Of a stretch of DNA of 64,000 nt, positions 57,260-64,000 are shown one piece after another. The stretch spans positions 15,059,717-15,123,716 of the forward strand of contig JANAVB010031417.1 of NCBI GenBank assembly GCA_029216955.1, in the 5' to 3' direction. Both the position numbers and the translations under genes were made by a program. Every line of letters begins with the position of its first letter. The first letter of the stretch is position 1. This DNA comes from Iris pallida. Taxonomy: Eukaryota > Streptophyta > Magnoliopsida > Asparagales > Iridaceae. The notes under the pieces were generated by a model that worked only from the letters and a program-made list of their open reading frames with translations, was not told the origin of the DNA and did not search any database.

Positions 57260-57569
57260 TGTATAACATGCAGTATAGAGCGTTATAAATGTTATACAAA
57301 TGACCAATCATAACGCTTTCAAAATGTCCTGACTTTCAACCATATTAAATATCCATAACGTTTTTACATAACTATCCATAACGCTTTGAAAATAGAACGT
57401 AGTAGAAATTCAATCTATTAATGACGTTTTTGGACGATTTATCTATAACGCTTTGAAAAACATTTATAACACCCGATTTCATAACGCTTGGATTAAGAAA
57501 AAAAAAGCGTCATGATTCGTGATTAATGACGGTTTTTAGCCGTCATTAAATGGTATTTTTGTTGTAGTG
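57260..57569. repeat. CACTA right subterminal repeats
   Basis: At least eight ATAACGCTTT / AGCGTTATA / TAATGACG words, for example near 57279, 57309, 57356, 57376, 57419, 57447, 57480 and 57520. The last 40 bp mirror the left end. Confidence 0.75.
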
Positions 57570-57572
57570 AAT
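57570..57572. repeat. Target-site duplication of the CACTA element, right (AAT)
   Basis: Matches 53590-53592. Confidence 0.95.
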
Positions 57573-58203
57573 CGAAATTCAGATTTTCAAAAGTCAAAAT
57601 TGCATAGAATTGAATTTTCTACAACATGGAACTATTAGATTTCAAAAATTCAAAGAATTGATAGATCAATATCTCAAAATACTCCCAAAAATAGGTTTTC
57701 GGGGCACCAAAACGGGTTTCGATTGCCACCAAACTCAAAATCCATGATATACAAACTATGTGAGGGTCTCATATATGTATATGTGACCAAGATCCATGAT
57801 GGTAACACTAGTATCACTCTTGATACCAAGTTTTCTACTAAGTCCATATTGGGTTTTAACATAAAATCAAAACCTTGCTTAAACAAGTTTTAGAAACATG
57901 CATATATACGAGAATCATAATGAAAAACAAATTTTACAAAATGAGTTTAGAGCAATTCTAAGTATTTACTACCAAGGAAAATAAAATGACAACAAAAACA
58001 TTTTTGTTCAAGATTTGGCAAGATTTACTTGCCTAGGTTAAGCTCCAAGCCTAATCTTCTACTCCACCACCAAAAGGGGCACGAAACCACACTCTAGACC
58101 TCAAGGTCAAGCTCTTGGCAAGCTCCAAGGGAGGAGAAAAGGGAAGAAAAAATGAAAAGAGAGTGAAGAGAATGAAAAGAGAGAGGAAAGAGAAAGTGAA
58201 ATA

Positions 58204-58213
58204 GTATATATAG
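58204..58213 (-). promoter_or_regulatory. TATA box of b LTR
   Basis: CTATATATAC on the minus strand, followed by a pyrimidine-rich leader (complement of 58200-58130). The sister LTR has the same at about 63774-63783. Confidence 0.5.
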
Positions 58214-58317
58214 AAGGGAAAATTAATCTTAGCCGTTGGATCATGATCCATGTGAAAGTCTAGGTCAATCATGGCCATCCAAACAAAACCAAATATCCAA
58301 TGGGTAATAGGGTGCAT

Positions 58318-58440
58318 CTACACTATTCACGAAAATATCTAAACACTATTTATCAAAATATTCAAAACACTATTCATGAAAATATCGGAAACACTATTTA
58401 TGAAAATATCTGAAATCGAAAATATCTAAAATGTGAAAAA
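58318..58440. repeat. ~25-bp tandem repeat in b LTR
   Basis: Four to five copies of ACACTATTCATGAAAATATC-like units; the same array runs to the window end in the sister LTR (63890-64000). Confidence 0.8.
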
Positions 58441-58616
58441 TCTGTCTGGACGGTATGCCGTCGGTATGCCCTGGTATACTGGCGGTATGCCGGCCAAGGA
58501 GAAAATCTATAAGTTAGGAATTTTTTTTAAAGCATTACGAAAACCAAGAAAATACAAAATACACTACAAAATACGTATCCGTATATAAATACTGATACTG
58601 TGAGACGAGTCTCACA

Positions 58617-58660
58617 ACTCTCCACAACTTAAAAATAAATTTCGTCCTCGGAATTTTCTA
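58617..58660 (-). other. Polypurine tract and conserved box of b
   Basis: Minus strand CCGAGGACGAAATTT then TTTTAAGTTGTGGAGAGT before the LTR start TGTGAGACTCG. Confidence 0.75.
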
Positions 58661-58929
58661 AATCTAGTCAAGCTGAAAACCAAACCAAAGAGCTAAAAAG
58701 TCATGTCAATCAAAACAAAGCATGACATATTGGTAAGATAAAGACAACAATAATATAAGTAAATGCGTAAGCAATAACACAACTACAATCAAGAAGGGAT
58801 GGAGGCATATGAATAAACATGTCTCCTGAGTCAGTTGAGTCGGAGCAGGCCTACGCTGACTCTACAACTTAGATAAAAGTCAATTCTCAAAATAAGCCGG
58901 TACCAATGACTTAATTCAAGACATGACTC

Positions 58930-58975
58930 TACCTAGGACGTATCTTCGTAGTCGAGACATGTGATAAATATTATG
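58930..58975 (-). pseudogene. Remnant of the integrase end of b
   Basis: The minus strand reads HNIYHMSRLRRYV, aligning with [13 protein letters not shown] just before the chromodomain in A. Downstream (58929-58800) is broken by stops. It shows that b arose by deletion of most of pol from an A-like gag-pol. Confidence 0.6.
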
Positions 58976-60417
58976 TATCTCAAGATACGAAGACAGAAGA
59001 GTGAGACGAGATACCCGCCAAATATGTGTAACCCAAAAGATAAATAAGAGTGGAAGAAGAATAGGACAATACCTACAATATGACTGCCCTCGGCCAAAAC
59101 CTGCTCTAACATACCAAACTCTGTCTGCCCATGCCTCGAAAATGCTGCTCTAATCGGCTGCTGGCCCTGCTGCCTCTGTGCCTGGACCTGCACATACTGC
59201 TGAGGCCTCTGCTGTTGGAATATCCAGGACTGCGCTGGTAAAGGCCTCTGAGTCTGCTGATGCTGAACCGGTACCTGAGCCTTATACTGCTGGACTACCG
59301 GGGTAGTCGATGGAATTGGATGTACTGAGGAAGAACTAGCCCTCCGGGGACTAGATCCCATCATATGGTCTGAAGCTCCACAGACCAAACATAACCCATG
59401 TGTCCTACGACACTCAGAAAAAACGTGCCCAGGCTTCCCGCAATGAGAACATCCAATAGATGAAGACGACCTCTGCTGCTGAGGTTGCATCTGAGATGAC
59501 TGCTGAAAGGAAGCTGCTGGAACTGCTCCTCTAGGTGATCCAATCTCCAATGTCCTAACTGCTGGTGCTGGTGCTTACGACTGGGTAGAAGATCCCCTCT
59601 GAATGTGAGACCTCTTCTGACCTCCGACTCTATCAACGATCCTCTCCGAGGTGTACTCATGCCTCCTCGCCGCCCTCATCACTGCATCAAAAGTTTAGAA
59701 CTTATGCTGCTCAACTGCCAGTATGATCTCCAGATGAAGTCCCTGCTGGAACCTCCTCGCCCGATCCAACTCGGTCACCACTAAGGAAGGGGCAAACCGA
59801 CTGAGCATGCTAAACTCTGCCGCATAGCCGTCGACGGTCCTGCTCATCTGCCGCAAGCCAATGAACCTCTGCTGCAGATCATAACACGATACCGCATCAA
59901 AATAGCGAGTCTGAAACCTCTCGCTAAAATCTGCCTAAGCTATCGGTGCCACAAGAGACACTTCATGAGCCGCCCACCAGTCGTGGGCCAAATCCAAGAG
60001 CTGTAACCTGACAACTGCCACACGCTCCCTAGCCGAAATCCCTGCCGCCTTCAGAATGGCCTCAGTATCCTGAAGCCACGCATCAGACGCAATAGCATCC
60101 TCTGTACCATAGAAGTATGGGGGATGGAGATGCCAGAAGCTGCTCACAGAATTGTAGACCTGAACACCACCCCTCTCCAAAGCCGTCTGGACAGAGTGGG
60201 TAAGAACATCGCTCTGGCGCTGCTGCGATGCCATAAAACCACTCAAAACATCCACCAGTGCTCGAATAACACCCTCTGGCTGCTCTGGCTGAACTGGTAC
60301 TGCTGGCTGAACAGGAGGATTTGGCGACTCTGCCCTTCGGTCAACTCTAGACTCTGCTCCCGAATGCTGAGGATGCTCCTCCCGAACTGGAAGAACTGGC
60401 GGAAGCTGACCCACCAT
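58976..60417 (-). pseudogene. Gag of b with three in-frame stops
   Basis: Starts at ATG 60417 (MVGQLPPVLP). One frame through TAG at 59937-59935, TAA at 59697-59695 and TAA at 59577-59575. It is clearly related to Gag of A ([34 protein letters not shown]). The first zinc knuckle is intact ([14 protein letters not shown]); the second has lost its last Cys (CLVCGASDHMMGSS). After a Gln-rich stretch the frame leaves Gag near 59090, where A continues into protease, and runs on through unrelated sequence. No protease, RT or RNase H follows. Confidence 0.85.
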
Positions 60418-60463
60418 AGTTGGAATACGAATAATCTGATCGGAAGGACCAGGAACAGTGTCC

Positions 60464-60633
60464 CTGAAAGTTTAAGGACACAAGGATCATGTCGAGGGAA
60501 CAGAAAAGATCAACGATCGAAGCAGATATCAGGTCAAATATCAAAGATAGAGAGTAATACGAAGGATATCAATGGAGAAGAATTTGTGACTGAGATAACT
60601 ACCAGCAACCCCCACATATCTGATAAATCAGAC
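60464..60633 (-). other. Predicted leader intron of b
   Basis: Donor ATGTAG|GTCTG (GT at 60633-60632), acceptor CCTTAAACTTTCAG|GG ending at 60464; 170 bp. It lies between the 5' LTR and the gag ATG, as in A and C. Confidence 0.5.
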
Positions 60634-60650
60634 CTACATGGGCCACCACT
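60634..60650 (-). promoter_or_regulatory. Conserved leader motif of b
   Basis: AGTGGTGGCCCATGTAG, the b version of the motif found in A, C and D next to the 5' LTR. Confidence 0.55.
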
Positions 60651-61450
60651 AAAACCTATGTCACGCCCTAGAACCATAATACTAGCAAGTAGGGACGGAC
60701 CAGGCCAGCTACGTATACCAAAGTACTCCAGTACTCCGAAACAACGTATAAGCTGTATAGATGGGGGTCACTGCTACAAACCAACAGTCAATCTTAGGTC
60801 ACATGATCCTAGATATCTCAGTCTCAGACAAGAAGTAAGGTACAAGAATATGATCATCATGCATATAAGACAGTAAAGCGTCCCAAACTATAATATATAG
60901 ATGACCATGAAGCTAGTAATACAAAATGAAGAACTAGCAAGACTAAGTAATACATGATCAGCTCTAGCTGCAGTCTAGAAATATAACATCATGTCTAAGC
61001 CCGTAGGCCAACTGTCAAGTCCAAAATATGAGCTAAACACGTGTTCGGTGGCTAAACGCCTCAAAAGAATATGTACAGAAAAGAGTGGGTAAGAGAAAGA
61101 ACACCCACTCAAGTCCCCTGGTGCTCCGGGTGGTCACCATCGAGAGGAAGGTCCGAAAGATCCTCGGGCTCCTCAACTAAATCTGGTCAATGCAAAACCA
61201 GTGGAATCAGACCCCCAATAGCAAGTACCACAAAGGAAGCCAAACTATGAACTAAAACCAACATGCAATTCATAGCAACAGATAGAGACAGAAATAAGTA
61301 AAAACAAATCTAGACTCGTGTGCTACCAATGCACTTATCCCGAGAATAGAAAAGACAATAAGTAAAGTAACATGTAGCATAAGGTAAAGGACATGTGACA
61401 GAATGTAAACTGTGTACATGTAAGAAAAAGGAAGCATGTGAACATGAAAG

Positions 61451-61570
61451 ATAAACTAGACATGTGAGCATGTTAAGTAGTCGGAACATGTGAGCATGTT
61501 AGATAACTGGAACATGTAAGATAACTGGAACATGTGAGCATGTTATGTAACTGGAGCATGTGAGCATGTT
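61451..61570. repeat. ACATGTGAGCATGTTA repeat, expanded in the right b LTR
   Basis: Four copies of an ~16-bp core with spacers (AGTAGTCGGA, GATAACTGGA, TGTAACTGGA). The left b LTR has a single copy at about 32481-32497. Confidence 0.9.
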
Positions 61571-62433
61571 AAGTCTATATAGAACGACAAATAATTAGAT
61601 GACTTAAGAACTATTCTGGAACCCAAGTTACAACCCGTAAACCAAACAAGGACCGGGGTTGTAACCCTTCTCCTGAACAGAACTTTAATATCTAATCATT
61701 TACCGGCAAAAGTAAAGCATAAACAAAGATATACTGAAAATAAACAAATCCGGACACTGCCTAGACAAACTAGACTAGACTGGACTCCATACAATAGTCA
61801 TGGCCAAGCAATGAGAACGGCTTTATACATTAGCTAACCAGGGTTGTCACAATCCTAATTACTAACAAATGCAAGTCTGAGAATTCCAAGTTCAGCACCT
61901 GCCTGCTACTACCTGAATGGTCCAAGCCAAAAAGAAAAGAAGTATAGCAGACACACTGCAGTAAGATACATGTGTCCTAAAGAGGTGCCCCACTCGACGG
62001 TGTGCTGGAAGAGTGCTCATCATGACAGATAGCTCTAAATCCTAAGGATATATATATATATATATTGCCAAGACCAAAAGGGGCAACAGGTAACTGGGAA
62101 ATTCTCAATGATCTAAGTAATCAAGCTAGTTGTTTAGTCCTTAACATTTTTTTGTTGGATTCCGGGTGTGGCATTCCGCAGAATCCATCCTAGACATGAG
62201 ACATACGAGACTGGACAATAACGAGAATGTGCACCATAACAAGCCACAACAAAAAAATATAATAGACAAGAAGCCAGGAGTGCGCTACGACGAGCCACTA
62301 TCAAGGAGCAAGACATGTACTGGAATCACGAGTGCGCCATGACAGGCCACTATCATGTAAGCAAAGAAAGACATGTACAAGAGTGCACCACGATGGGTCA
62401 CTATCTAGTAGACAAAGAAGACATGGCAATAAT

Positions 62434-62721
62434 TGTCACGCCCCGCTCCCGTAGGAGCGATCGTCCTCGCTAAGGCGTGATGCCGCACGAGCCTAGATTG
62501 CGCTCGTGCAAGGCAGTTCCATAACGGCCGATTACATCGGCGGCGACGGGGTCGTCGCACAGAAGTCCCAAGCAGAAACATTGAATCATTGCAGCGGAAA
62601 TTTAAAGAAGAACATATATGAACACAAGTAACTCAAAAGAGTCTCTTTATTGATATTGAATACAAGATTACATTTGTGGCTCCCGTAGGAGCGATCGCTC
62701 CTACGGGAGCGGGGCGTGACA
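62434..62721 (-). mobile_element. G: 288-bp element with perfect 30-bp inverted ends
   Basis: Starts TGTCACGCCCCGC and ends GCGGGGCGTGACA with a 5-bp duplication ATAAT (62429-62433 and 62722-62726); the empty site is in the left b LTR near 53150. The outer 30 bp are perfect inverted copies. The body matches the first ~250 bp of F (21296-21550), including a minus-strand AATAAA (62651-62646). It looks like a solo LTR in which both ends are copies of the same LTR terminus. The last part also holds a 32-bp palindrome centred in GCGATCGC. Confidence 0.85.
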
Positions 62722-64000
62722 ATAATTATCATAGCTTGTAAGAAAGAATCTATCAAAGACATATCATGGCATATGGGAAAGAATAATTAAAGCTAAGTAC
62801 ATTTCATAGAAAAATAATTGAACATGTGCTAGTGTCAAGTGTATATAGGGTATACAATCATTCTCTAACTATGCAAGATCATCTAATCATGTTAAGAAAT
62901 TATTACAATCGAAGAAAATATCAAAAATGGACAAAAACGGACAGAAACGGGCAAAAATAGACTAAAATAGCATAAAACGGCATACCGGTGGTATACCGGC
63001 CTAAAGACAAAAAGTTTCTGGTGCAAAAATCGGCATACCGTCGGTATACACCGGCATACCGACGATATACCGTTTTTTCCAAACAGCAAGAAAATTCAAA
63101 TTTTTGCCAAAACTTGTTTCGGCCATAAAAACTTCGTTTTAAATCGAAATTCGAATTTTTAAAAGTCAAAATTGCATAGAATTGAATTTCCTACAACATG
63201 GAACTATTAGATTTCAAAAATTCAAAGAATTGATAAATCAATATCTCAAAATACTCCCAAAAATAGGTTTTCGGGGTACCGAAACGGGTTCCGATTGCCA
63301 CCAAACTCAAAATCCATGATATACAAACTATGTGAGGGCCTCATATATGTATATGTGACCAAGATCCATGATGGTAACACTAGTATCACTCTTGATACCA
63401 AGTTTTCTACTAAGTCTATATTGGGTTTTAACAGAAAATCAAAACCTTGCTTAAACAAGTTTTGGAAACATGCATATATACGAGAATCATAAGGAAAAAC
63501 AAATTTTACTAAATGAGTTTAGAGCAATTCTAAGTATTTACTACCAAGGAAAATAAAATGACAACAAAAACATTTTTGTTCAAGATTTGACAAGATGTAC
63601 TTGCCTAGGTTAAGCTCCAAGCCTAATCTTCTACTCCACCACCAAAAGGGGCACAAAACCACACTCTAGACCTCAAGGTCAAGCTCTTGGCAAGCTCCAG
63701 GGGAGAGAGAAGGGAAGAAGAAATGAAAAGAGAGTGAAGAGAAAGAAAAGAGAGAGGAGAGAGAAAGTAAAATGGTATATATAGAAGGGGAATTAATCTT
63801 AGCCGTTGGATCATGATCCATGTGAAAGTCTAGGTCAATCATGGCCATCCAAACAAAACCAAATATCCAATGGGTAATAGGGTGCATCTACACTATTCAC
63901 GAAAATATCTAAATACTATTCACCAAAATATCTAAAATACTATTCACGAAAATATCAGAAACACTATTTATGAAAATATCTGAAATCAAAAATATCTAAA

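Larger units (their letters stand above)
53593..57569 (+). mobile_element. CACTA (En/Spm-like) DNA transposon, non-autonomous
   Basis: 3977 bp with an 18-bp perfect terminal inverted repeat CACTACAACAAAAATACC and 3-bp AAT duplications, both diagnostic of CACTA elements. The ends are packed with subterminal words (TAATGACG, ATAACGCTT and complements). I find no transposase, only the end of an Ulp1-type protease gene. The left interior (53830-53985) is a C-rich repeat (CTCAGCCCGCTCCCCG units) ending in a splice donor AAG|GTTTGT, probably a leader exon. 54000-55210 and 55640-56460 hold no recognisable gene. Confidence 0.95.
60659..64000 (-). repeat. 5' LTR of b, cut by the window end
   Basis: Starts TGTCACGCCCT at 60659 (its 3' edge on the minus strand) and is collinear with the pieces of the other b LTR. 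Not interrupted by D or CACTA, so it gives the empty-site sequence for both. It contains the mini-element at 62434-62721. Confidence 0.9.

Noticed and set aside
62434..62721. Reading G as an ordinary DNA-transposon MITE
   Set aside because: The 5-bp duplication, TG..CA ends, AATAAA signal and homology to the F LTR end fit an LTR-derived piece better, although the long inverted ends are unusual.

Overview
This window is plant nuclear DNA. I see no bacterial-type gene organisation, tRNA, rRNA or intact host gene. Almost everything is transposable elements, stacked inside one another. The lineages are typical of flowering plants: Ty3/gypsy chromoviruses of the Tekay/Del type, a Ty3/gypsy Tat/Ogre-type element with two RNase H domains and antisense genes, a CACTA DNA transposon, and plant mobile domain (PMD) coding sequence. 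The species cannot be named from the sequence alone. A large, repeat-rich, methylated angiosperm genome is the natural reading.

Layout. 1-580 is a reversed piece of the D-family LTR described below. 1.2-1.7 kb holds a weak hypothetical gene behind a convincing minus-strand TATA box and telo-box. 2.2-2.9 kb is a remarkable minisatellite in which every ~31-bp unit is a palindrome. 3.7-19.6 kb is the 3' half of a Tat-like element (H): a broken antisense PMD gene with its own promoter, a polypurine tract, and a ~2.2-kb LTR. That LTR was split by a complete, apparently recent Tekay element (A, 7199-17958, target duplication AAGAC, uninterrupted 1594-codon gag-pol).

19.6-21.3 kb is a diverged Tekay-like LTR. 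From 21.3 kb an LTR of family F begins. F is split by C (22117-30987), a gag-only Tekay relative with a truncated 5' LTR. From 31,680 to beyond the window end lies b, another gag-only Tekay relative on the minus strand. Its left LTR was hit by D (32726-52533, target duplication AGTCA), an LTR pair with only 0.57 kb of non-coding interior. D's right LTR was hit in turn by E (39592-51786, duplication CACCA), a Tat-type element with a gag-pol full of nonsense codons and two sense-strand ORFs antisense to it. The same b LTR also took a CACTA element (53593-57569, duplication AAT). The right b LTR took a 288-bp mini-element (62434-62721, duplication ATAAT).

How the parts relate. A is the only element here whose proteins look complete. 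b shares LTR blocks, gag and the tail of the integrase region with A, so A-like elements are plausible helpers for b, and perhaps for C and D. A, b and C share a conserved motif just inside the 5' LTR that reads as a splice donor. It is followed 170-193 bp later by a good acceptor just before gag; D keeps the donor but has lost the acceptor. None of the four shows the initiator-Met primer site usual for this lineage. Nearly all nonsense codons in E, H, C and b are explained by C-to-T (or complementary G-to-A) changes, as expected from methylated-cytosine decay. The most unusual signals are the palindromic minisatellite, the short motifs scattered through the two Tat-type LTRs (GCGTAAA in E, CATGCGC in H; the E motif recurs inside gag), the shared leader intron, and the mini-element whose two ends are both copies of the same LTR end.
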